A stretch of 33,572 nt of DNA from Armatimonadota bacterium (GTDB lineage Bacteria > Armatimonadota > UBA5829), in assembly GCA_012522575.1 (NCBI GenBank), contig JAAYKE010000048.1:1-33572 (forward strand). The letters run 5' to 3'. The first letter of the stretch is position 1. Each line of letters opens with the position of its first letter. Below the pieces are notes generated by a model, which saw only the letters and a program-made list of their open reading frames with translations, was not told where the DNA came from and did not search any database. Shown here piece by piece: positions 1 through 10,109 of this stretch. The position numbers and the translations under genes were made by a program.

Positions 1-864
1 CCGGCGATGGGCGGGGTTGCCTCACTTTTGGGCTGGGGTCTCATTCTGGTAGGTTTCGGCTTCAAGCTTGCGTGGGTTCCGTTTCATACATGGTCCCCTG
101 ATGTATATCAGGGTGCGCCCTCGCCGGTCACTGCGCTTATCGCCAGCGGCTCAAAAGCAGCCAATTATGCACTGCTGCTGCGATTGGCTCCGATGTCCTG
201 CCTTTTGGCGCACAAATCCGCATTTGCAGCTATGGCTGTGCTTGCGGTCGCGACGATGACCGTCGGAAACCTGCTGGCTCTTACCCAAAACAACATAAAA
301 CGCCTGCTGGCTTACTCATCGGTTGCGCACATGGGATATCTTTTCATCCCTTTGCTTTCCGGAAATTTCGGAGTATCGTCGGCTCTGTTTTATCTTTTTT
401 CCTATCTTGCGGCGGTTATCGCAGCGTTTGGTGTGATCTCCATAGTGTCCGCATCAAAGAGCGCAGGTGACGCGGACGATATTGCGGATTACACCGGCCT
501 GGCCAACAGATCGCCTTTGCTCGGAGCGGTGCTTGCGTTGTCGCTGCTTTCTTTGCTGGGAATGCCTCTTACAGCCGGTTTCTTCGCCAAATTCTACATA
601 TTTATGGCGGCGGCGCACGCGGGAATGTGGTGGCTGCTGGTCGTTGGAGCGATCAATACCGGCATATCCGCATTCTACTATCTGCGCGTAACTATTGCCA
701 TTTATGCGCCTTCAGAGCAAAGAGAATCTGAGGTCAAATCACGCTCTGCAGCCGGCCCGGCAATATCGCTGGCGGTTTGTTCGGTTGTGATTGTGATTCT
801 TGGCGTCTATCCATCGCTGCTCGTGCGGCTGGCGCAATATGCGTCTGGGTGGATTGCCTGGTAA
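1..864 (+). CDS. nuoN: NADH-quinone oxidoreductase subunit N, C-terminal part (5' truncated by window)
   Basis: Frame open from base 1; protein has 'KLAWVPFHTWSPDVYQGAPSPVTALIASGSKAA' and 'LAYSSVAHMGY', typical of the NuoN/Mrp antiporter-like family. Confidence 0.95.
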   Translation, partial: PAMGGVASLLGWGLILVGFGFKLAWVPFHTWSPDVYQGAPSPVTALIASGSKAANYALLLRLAPMSCLLAHKSAFAAMAVLAVATMTVGNLLALTQNNIKRLLAYSSVAHMGYLFIPLLSGNFGVSSALFYLFSYLAAVIAAFGVISIVSASKSAGDADDIADYTGLANRSPLLGAVLALSLLSLLGMPLTAGFFAKFYIFMAAAHAGMWWLLVVGAINTGISAFYYLRVTIAIYAPSEQRESEVKSRSAAGPAISLAVCSVVIVILGVYPSLLVRLAQYASGWIAW

Positions 865-987
865 AAAGAGGATAATTGACCCTGGCTCGACTAAACTGAT
901 TGGTGCGTTCTTGCGTTATTATCATCAGTCGGCATACCGGCGTAAAGGTCGTCGGTTTAGTGTTGATACCATTCGAGGAGGAGTCCC

Positions 988-2526
988 GTGGAGCTTGGAT
1001 TAGGTTTGCTGGGAGTAATTGCAGGTGGAGCCGGAAGTGTTTTGCTCTTCTGGCTGGCAGGCGGTTTTAAGCGTGTTGAGTGTGAACAGACGGAGCGTAA
1101 AGCAGATTGCCTGTTTGCAGTTACCGCTTTAGTCATTACGCTTTTGTTCTGGGCAATCGCGATGATGAGAAACGGCATCTTTTCTCCGGGACAAAGGCTC
1201 GCATTTGGCTGGTTAATAGGTGGAATCGCCGGTACGGTCTCGATTCTTTTATCCGGCAGGCTCAATGCGGCTCTTCAGGATGCGCCGATCAGGTTGAAAC
1301 GCCTGGCATCGCTATCGTGTGCGTTTTGGGGACTGTTCGCGGTCTCGTTATCCTACATCCTGTTCTACTCAGACCCGTTCTATGCGCTGATGGGCACGGC
1401 AATCGGGGCTGCTATGGCTGCAATACTGCACATGGGCATGCGTTCGTCTGCCACTACGGCACGGGTAGATATCTGGGCGTTATTTACCATTACCCTTGCC
1501 GCTGCGATTATCTTTTCCGTACGGCATTTTGATGAAATCCAGTTCCGCGACTGGTGGTCGGTTCCGATTCTGGTAGCCACTACGGTTCTGCTGGCGAGCT
1601 ATGTTGCAACCGAGCTTAGCTCCATCATGGCGCCTAATGAAAAAACCGGCAGATCATACCTGCTCAATCTGTTTATCGCAGCGATATTTATCGCAGGGCT
1701 TGCGGCTGTTTACTCACTGAAAATAGTGCATAGCTGGCAATTGTTCATAGTGGTCGTCATCGGGCTGGGAGTAGCGGGGCTGATTGCCTGGCTTGCGGCC
1801 TTCGTACAAAATGCAGAGACAAAAAAGCAGGCGACAGCGGTTTGCGCAGTGCTGGTGGTGGCATTCGTGACGGCTGCGTTCAAAGTGTGGGCCGGGCTGG
1901 GCATAGCCATTGGTTTGATTGCCGTATGGTCGGTTATGCTTCCTGCGGCGGCTGAGTCGGATGCCAAAGACGGGACATTCAGACAGATTCGCAATATGCT
2001 GGCAATGTCTTTGTGTCTGGGGCTTGCTATCCTGTTTTTCCGACTCTTTATAGGCTTGCACGCATTTGACCTGCGGCACACAGGGCTGCATATTCATTAT
2101 ATGTTTATCTCAGCAATCCTCGGCGCGCTTCTTCCGTTTGTATTGCCGCAAAAGACCGTGTCTGCGCTGGATTTGCGCTCAGGCTACTTCCATAATCTGC
2201 TTTGGGGACTGATAATTGTCATAATTCCGCTGGCTATGTTTGTTTTCTGGCAGCTCAAAGCTGTGCTGGGCCTTAGTTTAGGTTTGATTCTGGCGATCGT
2301 ATTTGTTGCGATCATGTATCGTTCCGATCAAGACGATTCACTCAGGGTAGGGTTTTTCGCGCTGGGATCGCAGTTGGTGGCGTCGCAATTTCTGATCTCG
2401 TATGGGGATATGGAGATGAGCCGGGCGCTTAGGATATATTGGTTGGCCGGCCTTTTGGTAGCAGTATCCTTATGGCTGCTTATCAGCGGTCTGCGCAGCG
2501 GTCTTTCGACTGGCACGGAGGAATGA
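988..2526 (+). CDS. Polytopic integral membrane protein of unknown function (512 aa)
   Basis: GTG start preceded by GGAGGAG; many hydrophobic segments across the full length; stop lies 1 nt before the next ATG. No family recognised. Confidence 0.8.
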   Translation: MELGLGLLGVIAGGAGSVLLFWLAGGFKRVECEQTERKADCLFAVTALVITLLFWAIAMMRNGIFSPGQRLAFGWLIGGIAGTVSILLSGRLNAALQDAPIRLKRLASLSCAFWGLFAVSLSYILFYSDPFYALMGTAIGAAMAAILHMGMRSSATTARVDIWALFTITLAAAIIFSVRHFDEIQFRDWWSVPILVATTVLLASYVATELSSIMAPNEKTGRSYLLNLFIAAIFIAGLAAVYSLKIVHSWQLFIVVVIGLGVAGLIAWLAAFVQNAETKKQATAVCAVLVVAFVTAAFKVWAGLGIAIGLIAVWSVMLPAAAESDAKDGTFRQIRNMLAMSLCLGLAILFFRLFIGLHAFDLRHTGLHIHYMFISAILGALLPFVLPQKTVSALDLRSGYFHNLLWGLIIVIIPLAMFVFWQLKAVLGLSLGLILAIVFVAIMYRSDQDDSLRVGFFALGSQLVASQFLISYGDMEMSRALRIYWLAGLLVAVSLWLLISGLRSGLSTGTEE

Positions 2527-2527
2527 C

Positions 2528-5500
2528 ATGTCATCTGCTCGCCTGCTCAGTTTTAGATTGGTTATCATTTTGGCCCTGTTGTGCGCCGGGGGCATACTGG
2601 CCTATAGCATTTCTCAGGAAACTCCGCTTGGGTCTTTGACAGGGACTGCCATTGCGCAGCAGATCGGAACTCCGGTTGACTCCTACGCCTTTTTGACATC
2701 GACAAAAAAAGTGGACGGGCGCAAACGTGAATATGGATCCGCGGTCAAAAAAGATGGGTCATTTTCGTTTAAGAATGTCGTGGTCGGTCAGTATGTGCTA
2801 TACGTATTTAACCGATACCACAGCATAGACGATGTCATCGTAGACATAACCGAAGCGACAACCAATACGATCAATGTCGAGTTGCTGCCCGTTAAGCCGA
2901 AACTGTATGCATATATGAACCAACACGTCTTTTCTCCTGAGCAGCAACCGGAGTTTACCTGCGATGGCTTTCTCGATGAAGATGAATTGAATGTCCGCAT
3001 ATACGAAATTAATCCGACTGCGTATCTGTTTAGCTATGCCGGCTCGCTTCATCGACTTTTAGGGCTGAATCAGTCATATTATTGGGGAAATGATAACGAA
3101 AAACGTGTAAATCTTTCTGCCAATCCGAACCTGAAAATTGTAAGATCGAACACCTTGCCGATAAAACAAAAAGAGGCCGACGGGGGTTTCACACAACGTT
3201 ATAAGATCGAGGAACTGGAGCCTGGGCTGTATCTCACGGAGGTAAGCGCCGGTGGCCTGCAGAGTCTGGAATGGCTTTTAATTACTTCGCTCGGCCTTGT
3301 TACCAAAAGCGCGCCCGGACGAATGCTAAACTACGTTGTCAACCTGCAGACAGGCAATCCTGTTGTAGGAGCGGATGTGTCTATGTATGCGGAATCGCGC
3401 CTTGTCGCACACGGCAAGACAGGCGAAGACGGCCTGTTGTCCGCGAAGATTCCGGACAATTTCCACTCATATACCGAGGCAATCGCTGTTGCCCGGAAAG
3501 GGCAGTCAATAGCCTTTATTTCTACCGCTATGTCGAGTCTGCCCGACTCGGACACCAGCGTCTATGTATATACCGACCGACCGGTATATAGACCCGGCCA
3601 GAAGGTGTTCTTTAAGGGCATTATGCGCAATAGAGTCGATAGCGGCTACAAAACTCCTGTCGGCAAAGATATTACAGTCCAGGTGCGCGATCCCCAGGAC
3701 ACTCTTATCCAGCGCGTCTCGACTAAGACCGATAAATTCGGCGGATTTTCCGACTCATTGCGCCTGCCTCCCGATGCGCTTACCGGGGACTACAGCGTCA
3801 GTGTCTCATCAGGCGCACAAATGAGCAGCGATACGGTGGCCAGCTTCTCGGTTTCCGCATATCGCAAGCCGGAGTTCAGCGTCAAGACTACCTTTGATAA
3901 AAAACGATACTCCCGCGGCGAGTGGGTGAAAGCGAAAATATCGGTAAACTATTATTTTGGCGCGCCAGTGCCAAATGCCGACATCGAATATCGCGTATCC
4001 AACTCCCCATACTGGCTGATTCAAGACACTGATGAGTATGGCGATGCGTACGACTCTGATTATGGCGACTATTCCTACTCCTATTGGAATGCCGGAGGAC
4101 GCATACGCACTGATGCCAACGGCGAAGCTACAATAACATTCAGGGCTTCCTGGTCTCAATCAGAAACTATGGAGGAGCTATGGGGATCAGACCAAATGTT
4201 TGAAGTCTCGTCATCGGTTACTGATGCTGCCGGCTCCTATGCAAACGGAGAAGGCAGGGTAGTGGTGACCCGAGGCAGTTTTGCGATCATGTCTCAAACG
4301 GATCGTCAGATTCTTTCCCCTGGTTCCAAAGTAAAAGTATCGATAGAAGCCAGGGATTTCGACCTCAAACCCGTGAAAAATCAAAAAATAACAGTTTCTT
4401 TGATCAAACGGGACTTTAATGAGAACCAGGAGTTTGAAAATAAGGTCATAGAGCGCAGGGGTGTTGTGACCGATGCACACGGCAATGCCTCAATACATCT
4501 GTCTGCCGACGAAGAGGGAGAGTTCTATATCCTCGCTTCTGCAAGGGATTCTCACAGAAACTACATATCTTACAACACCAATATTTTCGTTTTCAACGAT
4601 GATGGGCAAATAAAATATATTATCCCCGAGAGCAGTCTGAAGATACTTACCGATAAACGCAGCTATGCGCCCGGAGAAACCGCTACGGCGATTCTTCTGA
4701 GCCATAATCTGAATGCAACGGCTCTGGTCTGTGTAGAAGGTGCGCGATTATATGAAGCCAGGACCGTATATCTTACACGTACTGCCACCAAGATCACCAT
4801 TCCGATTCTCGATACATATAAACCAAATTGCTACATAAACGTCTGCATCGTTAAGGGCAAGGAGTTTATGGAGACGGAAAAGAAGGTGAATGTGTCGATT
4901 GGCTCTCAAGCGCTAAAAGTGGATATTAAGCCGGACAAAAGCAATTACAAACCCGGCGCACAGGCCACCTACAACCTCAAGGTAACTGACTCGAAAGGCG
5001 ACCCGGCCAGCGCCACGTTGTCTCTTGGAGTCGTCGATGAGGCCATCTATGCCATTCAGCCCGACCGCACCACCCCTATAACCGACTTCTTCTATTCGCA
5101 AAGATGGAACGAGGTGGATACCAGGTTCTCATTCCCGTCGATCTATCTCAGTGACCCTGATAAGGCAGGAGCCGCGCTTAGAGATGAGTTACCTAAAATT
5201 CGAATGCGGAAACGCTTCGAGGATACGGCCTACTGGAATCCAACGATTATAACCGACCACAATGGCCTGGCCAGCGTCAGTTTTAAGTGGCCGGATAATC
5301 TTACCACATGGAGGGCGACTGCTCGGGCTGCCACGACAGCCACCAAATTCGGTCAATCGCAAAATACGGTCATCTCCCGGCAGGATATGCTGGTGCGACT
5401 GGAGTTGCCGAGATTCATGGTGCAAAAAGACCGCTGCAAACTCGTCGCCGCAGTGCACAATTATACGAACAAAGACCAACGAGTTAAGGTGCGCCTGAAG

Positions 5501-7264
5501 GCTCCGGGGCTGACGATACACGACAAGCTCGAACGATCGGTATCTATCCGCAAAAATGCTTCTGCACGCATAGAGTGGGTCGTCAACGCGCCAAAGCCGG
5601 GTTCGTTTACAATCAGCGTCACCGCACAAGGTCAGACCGCAGGGGATGCTGTCCAGCTTGATCTTCCGGTGAAACCTCACGGCGAAGAGCTTATAAGCGC
5701 CGCGAATTTCATCGCAAGGGCCCAGGGAGATTCCAAAAAGACGATCAACATCAGGCAGGACTCAATCACGGAGTCTACCAGCTTCAAAATCACCCTTGCG
5801 CCATCCCTTGCCTCGACGCTGCTCGGTTCTCTCGATTATCTGTCGGCATATCCTTATGGATGCACCGAGCAAACGGTGAGCCGCTTCCTGCCCGATGTTA
5901 TCTTATCTCGTTCTATGCTCTCACTCGGAATCAATAATCCAAAACTGCAGACCGAACTGCCGGATATGGTCAGGAAGGGCCTTGCGCGGATATATTATCT
6001 CGAGCGAAGCGATGGCGGATGGGGCTGGAGCGAATACGGCGAGGCGGACCCCTGGATGACTGCGTATGTTACTTATGCCCTCATTCAGGCGCGGGATGCC
6101 GGTTTTGCGATAAATGATGGCGTATTGGAAAGGGCGATAAGCCAACTCTCCAAAATTGCTCCGTCGCGAAAAGTTCGACTGTATCCCAGGGCATTTGCGG
6201 CTTATGTGCTGGCCCTGGGCGGATATGATTCCTCTCCTGTTATGGAGGAAATAGCCCGCCGAAAGAACGTCAACAACGAGGCTCTTGCAGTTCTCGCCCT
6301 GGGCTTCAACCGGGTAGGCCAGCACGATCGCGCCGAGGCTGTGCTGGAAAGACTTTTCGATAAGGCTATCGTGTCCGGCGACATACATTGGGCAGGAGTA
6401 TCGAGATGGGATGGAGGAGGTATCGAGCCGACCGCGCTTGCGCTACAGGCGCTGCTTCTCATAAAACCGGACGATTCGCGCGCCTATGACATAGTGCGCT
6501 GGCTGATGGCTCAGCGATACAATAACTATTGGTTCTCCACCAGAGGAACCGCGATGACACTCTATGCGATGGCCGAGTTCCTCGGAAGAACCAAAGAGCT
6601 TGCTGCGGATTTCGACGCAACGGTATCCGTCAATGGCAAAACCATTCGCACAATTCACTTCGATAAAAACTCCATCTACAGCCCGCATGTTGAAGTCAGA
6701 ATACCGAACAGCGAACTGCGAAAGGGAAGAAATACTCTGGTGATAAACAAAGTCGGGCAGGGTGTTTTGTATTACACGACAAGCCTGACCCAATACACCG
6801 CGCGCGACCCGATTCCGGCTATGTTCAGCAAAGCGGGGATTTCGATAGAGCGAAGCTACTACAAACCCAGGCCGCAATACTACAGCAGCCGATCGGCCAG
6901 GCATCTCGGATCGCCGATCAGACGATGCAAGACAGGTGACATACTGCTGGTGCGCCTGGTGATAAATGCGTCCGTGCCGGTAAGTCATATGCTGGCGGAG
7001 GATTTCGTCCCTGCCGGATGTGAGATCACTGATCGCGGTAATATCCTTTACGACGACTGGCGTAACTGGTGGGTTGGCCGTGACATTCGAGATGACAAAG
7101 TGTCATTTTATATCGACAAAATGGATAAGGGCAGAAAGGTGGTAGAGTATCAGATCAGAGCAGGGTTCGCCGGCAAATTCAGCGCTCTTCCCGCTCAGTT
7201 CTTCTCTATGTACGATCCCTCGGTTCGCGCTACCACCGGGGGAAAGGGCTTCGATATCAGATGA
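2528..7264 (+). CDS. Bacterial alpha-2-macroglobulin family protein (1578 aa)
   Basis: N-terminal signal/TM segment; MG domain motif 'VYTDRPVYRPGQKVFFKGIMR'; thioester motif 'YPYGCTEQ' (CTEQ codons at 5861-5872); alpha-alpha toroid-like 'GGWGWSEYGEADPWMTAYVTYAL'. Confidence 0.95.
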   Translation: MSSARLLSFRLVIILALLCAGGILAYSISQETPLGSLTGTAIAQQIGTPVDSYAFLTSTKKVDGRKREYGSAVKKDGSFSFKNVVVGQYVLYVFNRYHSIDDVIVDITEATTNTINVELLPVKPKLYAYMNQHVFSPEQQPEFTCDGFLDEDELNVRIYEINPTAYLFSYAGSLHRLLGLNQSYYWGNDNEKRVNLSANPNLKIVRSNTLPIKQKEADGGFTQRYKIEELEPGLYLTEVSAGGLQSLEWLLITSLGLVTKSAPGRMLNYVVNLQTGNPVVGADVSMYAESRLVAHGKTGEDGLLSAKIPDNFHSYTEAIAVARKGQSIAFISTAMSSLPDSDTSVYVYTDRPVYRPGQKVFFKGIMRNRVDSGYKTPVGKDITVQVRDPQDTLIQRVSTKTDKFGGFSDSLRLPPDALTGDYSVSVSSGAQMSSDTVASFSVSAYRKPEFSVKTTFDKKRYSRGEWVKAKISVNYYFGAPVPNADIEYRVSNSPYWLIQDTDEYGDAYDSDYGDYSYSYWNAGGRIRTDANGEATITFRASWSQSETMEELWGSDQMFEVSSSVTDAAGSYANGEGRVVVTRGSFAIMSQTDRQILSPGSKVKVSIEARDFDLKPVKNQKITVSLIKRDFNENQEFENKVIERRGVVTDAHGNASIHLSADEEGEFYILASARDSHRNYISYNTNIFVFNDDGQIKYIIPESSLKILTDKRSYAPGETATAILLSHNLNATALVCVEGARLYEARTVYLTRTATKITIPILDTYKPNCYINVCIVKGKEFMETEKKVNVSIGSQALKVDIKPDKSNYKPGAQATYNLKVTDSKGDPASATLSLGVVDEAIYAIQPDRTTPITDFFYSQRWNEVDTRFSFPSIYLSDPDKAGAALRDELPKIRMRKRFEDTAYWNPTIITDHNGLASVSFKWPDNLTTWRATARAATTATKFGQSQNTVISRQDMLVRLELPRFMVQKDRCKLVAAVHNYTNKDQRVKVRLKAPGLTIHDKLERSVSIRKNASARIEWVVNAPKPGSFTISVTAQGQTAGDAVQLDLPVKPHGEELISAANFIARAQGDSKKTINIRQDSITESTSFKITLAPSLASTLLGSLDYLSAYPYGCTEQTVSRFLPDVILSRSMLSLGINNPKLQTELPDMVRKGLARIYYLERSDGGWGWSEYGEADPWMTAYVTYALIQARDAGFAINDGVLERAISQLSKIAPSRKVRLYPRAFAAYVLALGGYDSSPVMEEIARRKNVNNEALAVLALGFNRVGQHDRAEAVLERLFDKAIVSGDIHWAGVSRWDGGGIEPTALALQALLLIKPDDSRAYDIVRWLMAQRYNNYWFSTRGTAMTLYAMAEFLGRTKELAADFDATVSVNGKTIRTIHFDKNSIYSPHVEVRIPNSELRKGRNTLVINKVGQGVLYYTTSLTQYTARDPIPAMFSKAGISIERSYYKPRPQYYSSRSARHLGSPIRRCKTGDILLVRLVINASVPVSHMLAEDFVPAGCEITDRGNILYDDWRNWWVGRDIRDDKVSFYIDKMDKGRKVVEYQIRAGFAGKFSALPAQFFSMYDPSVRATTGGKGFDIR

Positions 7265-8067
7265 TAGGGCGCACAAGATTCACCAAGATTAACAGGGCGA
7301 TGATTCCGGCGATTGTCGGGGTCATCGCGTGCCTGCTGTTGCTTGGCGGAATGGGATTCTGGGCGGTGCGGACGTCCGAAGAAGAGCATCTGATAGGCTC
7401 CTACGCCACCGGTTTGCGTGGCCGCACGCCCTCTCAGGTGCATAACCTTACCCTTGCGGCCCGGCGCATAGACGGGCTTATGCTGCAGCCCGGCGCGACG
7501 TTCTCTTTCACGAAAGCCGATGGCCCCTGGACCGCTGATATGGGATATAAAAAGGCCCCGGTCAGTTATGATGGGGAGTTGATACGCAGTTGGGGAGGCG
7601 GCGTCTGTCAGACCTCGACGACGCTGTATAACGCCGCTCTGATGGCGGGACTGAAAATCGTAGAACGTCATCCGCACCACTGGCCTGCCAGATATGCGCC
7701 GGTCGGTCGCGATGCGGCGGTGGCATACTCAAGCATAGATCTCAAATTCACGAACAATCTGCCCAGAGCAGTGCGAATATCCGGCAAGGTCAAAGACGAT
7801 AAAATGACCTTTCACCTCTACTCCGCTGCCAAACCCGAATACCGGGTGCATGTCCACACACAGGCGGTCTCCGTCACCAAGCCGGGTCAGATTTTATTGC
7901 CCAACGCCACCGGCAGGGGTCGGTTGAAGCTAGTAAGCAAGGGTCACCCGGGCTTCCACGTCATCACGTACCGCGACTTCGAATACCCGGATAAGGTTAG
8001 ACGGGAGCAGATATCCGACGATCAATATCCTGTGATGGATCGCGTCGTGCAGTTGGTGGATAAGTAG
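7261..8067 (+). CDS. VanW family protein with N-terminal TM segment
   Basis: 'GATFSFTKADGPWTADMGYKKAPVSYDGELIRSWGGGVCQTSTTLYNAAL' matches the VanW domain; ATGA overlap with the A2M stop. Confidence 0.9.
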   Translation: MIGRTRFTKINRAMIPAIVGVIACLLLLGGMGFWAVRTSEEEHLIGSYATGLRGRTPSQVHNLTLAARRIDGLMLQPGATFSFTKADGPWTADMGYKKAPVSYDGELIRSWGGGVCQTSTTLYNAALMAGLKIVERHPHHWPARYAPVGRDAAVAYSSIDLKFTNNLPRAVRISGKVKDDKMTFHLYSAAKPEYRVHVHTQAVSVTKPGQILLPNATGRGRLKLVSKGHPGFHVITYRDFEYPDKVRREQISDDQYPVMDRVVQLVDK

Positions 8068-8071
8068 GCCG

Positions 8072-9466
8072 TCATACCTTTGTCTCCCGCCAGTTGCCGA
8101 ACTTGAACCATATCGCCATCAAAGCTCCGCCGAAACACGCAGTCAGCGACATCGACCACCAGGCTCCGGCGGCTCCCATCTTAAAATGAATCGCCAGCAA
8201 CCACTCCAGCGGCAGCCGCACAATCAACAGGCTGACGGTGGTCAACACGAACGGCATAAAAGTATTTCCCGCGCCCTGCAGCGCACCTCTCAGCACCATA
8301 TTAAGCGCAAGAAATGGCTCGGAAAAGGAATTGATCCGCAGATATGCGACGATAAGGGGCACAAGCGCGGTGTCCGAACTGAACGGTTTAGCCAGGGTTT
8401 TGGGGATGATGAGAAACAGCGACGCTATCAGTCCCATTATCGCCGCCGCCTGCCCTGCAGCCACCCATGCGCTGCGTTCCGCTCGTTTTGGCTGACCGGC
8501 TCCCAGATTTTGTCCTACAAGAGGAGTTGCGGCCATGCTGTAGGCGATTCCGGGTTGGAATGCCAGCGCTTCAAGAGCCAGAGCTACCGTAAATGCCGCC
8601 TGCGCAGGTGTCGCCTGTCCATTGGGCAGCATTCCCAATATCCTCAAATATCCGGCTGATGCCAGCGACATAACCAAATTCTGCCCGGAAGCCGGCCAGC
8701 CGATATGAAATATCCTACTGAGCCATCGTAAATCCAGCCGCCAGTGCGATAGCGCCTCTCCAAGCATCGATTTACGCACAAACCACAGGGTCAGCAGCAT
8801 CCCAACCACTCTGGAAGCTCCCGAGGCTACGCCTGCTCCTCGAATGCCCATAGGTTGGATCACGCCGTCGATGCCGAAGATCAACAACCAGTCCAGCAGC
8901 ACATTAACCACGATTACAGCGGCTCCGGAATAAAGCGGAGAGCGAACGTCGCCCTGACTTCGAAGAATTGCGGTTGCGATCATATTCACAAACAGCGGGA
9001 TCGAGGCCCAGCTTATTATGGCCGTATACGATGCCGCCAGAGGCGCTACCGAGCCGGACGCGCCGATTGCCGAAACTAGATATTTCGCGCACAAAGCCAG
9101 CGGAACGCCTGTCAGCACAGCCGCCAAAACGGATAATATCAGCGACTGTCGCGCAGCCTGCACCGCATCTGAGCGTCGATCTTCGCCGATCGAGCGCGAC
9201 ACCAAAGCCGAGGTTCCGGCGGATAATCCAAAGAGAAGAGCCATCTGAAAGTTGAGGGCGTTTCCGCCTATCCCCGACGCGGCAAGTGAGGCTTCAGCAT
9301 TCGGCACGTGACCCAGAAAGATGCGGTTGACGATATTGTAAAACGTCATTATAAAGGTGCTGATGGCCGAAGGCCATGTCAGATACCAAACCGCGCTCCA
9401 GATAGGCCCGGAGGTAATTATGGCGGTGGCGTCGTTGCGCCCCCGAATAGAAGAATTGCTGCCCAT
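8072..9466 (-). CDS. MATE family efflux transporter
   Basis: 'WPSAISTFIMTFYNIVNRIFLGHV...' and repeated MATE TM pattern; start set at the internal ATG (MGSNSSIRG...) because the upstream extension is not MATE-like. Confidence 0.9.
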   Translation of the reverse strand: MGSNSSIRGRNDATAIITSGPIWSAVWYLTWPSAISTFIMTFYNIVNRIFLGHVPNAEASLAASGIGGNALNFQMALLFGLSAGTSALVSRSIGEDRRSDAVQAARQSLILSVLAAVLTGVPLALCAKYLVSAIGASGSVAPLAASYTAIISWASIPLFVNMIATAILRSQGDVRSPLYSGAAVIVVNVLLDWLLIFGIDGVIQPMGIRGAGVASGASRVVGMLLTLWFVRKSMLGEALSHWRLDLRWLSRIFHIGWPASGQNLVMSLASAGYLRILGMLPNGQATPAQAAFTVALALEALAFQPGIAYSMAATPLVGQNLGAGQPKRAERSAWVAAGQAAAIMGLIASLFLIIPKTLAKPFSSDTALVPLIVAYLRINSFSEPFLALNMVLRGALQGAGNTFMPFVLTTVSLLIVRLPLEWLLAIHFKMGAAGAWWSMSLTACFGGALMAIWFKFGNWRETKV

Positions 9467-9539
9467 TACAAAAATTGATTCTAATTGCAGATATGAAACT
9501 CCTTTATTGCCTCTGATGCAAGAACGGTAATTCATCTGA

Positions 9540-9569
9540 TTGACACTCCGCTTTGCAGCGTGATAGACT
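9540..9569 (+). promoter_or_regulatory. Candidate sigma70 promoter upstream of rimI
   Basis: TTGACA (9540-9545), 18-nt spacer, TAGACT (9564-9569); positioned just ahead of the favoured rimI ATG at 9594. Confidence 0.5.
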
Positions 9570-9593
9570 ACCTTGCCTTTGGGGGATAAGCTG

Positions 9594-10109
9594 ATGACGA
9601 TGGTAGAAATCCGGCAGATGCAGCCGGAAGACCTCACTTCGGTTATGACAATTGAGCGGGAATGCTTCACGATGCCCTGGAGAGAAAGCTCGTATCTTGC
9701 CGAGCTTTCCAACCGTTCCGCTCATTATCTTGTCGCCTGCATCGATTCGGTAATTGTCGGTTTTTGCGGGGAGTGGGTGATAATGGACGAGGCTCACATC
9801 ACCACCCTCGGAGTCGCCTCACAATACCGCGGCCAAAGGATAGGGGAACAACTGCTGATAGCCCTGCTGGAGCAGGCTATGCGCCACAATGCGCGTCGAG
9901 CCACCCTGGAGGTGCGTAAAAGTAATCTCGTTGCACAGCAGCTTTATATCAAATATGGCTTTCGGACGGCTGCCGTCAGGCGCGGCTACTACACCGACAA
10001 TGGAGAGGATGCGCTGGTGATGTGGGTGGATAATCTTTCCACGCTCGAATATGGCGACAAACTCGATGAGCTTAAGCAAAATCTATGGCAGAGCGTGCAG
10101 TCCGCGTGA
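9594..10109 (+). CDS. rimI: Ribosomal protein alanine N-acetyltransferase RimI (GNAT)
   Basis: 'IRQMQPEDLTSVMTIERECFTMPW', 'LGVASQYRGQRIGEQLL', 'LEVRKSNLVAQQLYIKYGF'; adjacent to tsaD. ATG at 9594 follows GGGGGATAA. Confidence 0.92.
   Translation: MTMVEIRQMQPEDLTSVMTIERECFTMPWRESSYLAELSNRSAHYLVACIDSVIVGFCGEWVIMDEAHITTLGVASQYRGQRIGEQLLIALLEQAMRHNARRATLEVRKSNLVAQQLYIKYGFRTAAVRRGYYTDNGEDALVMWVDNLSTLEYGDKLDELKQNLWQSVQSA

Noticed and set aside
9467-9712. N-terminal extension of the MATE ORF
   Set aside because: The extension runs through the rimI promoter and into rimI antisense; MATE-like sequence starts after ATG 9466.
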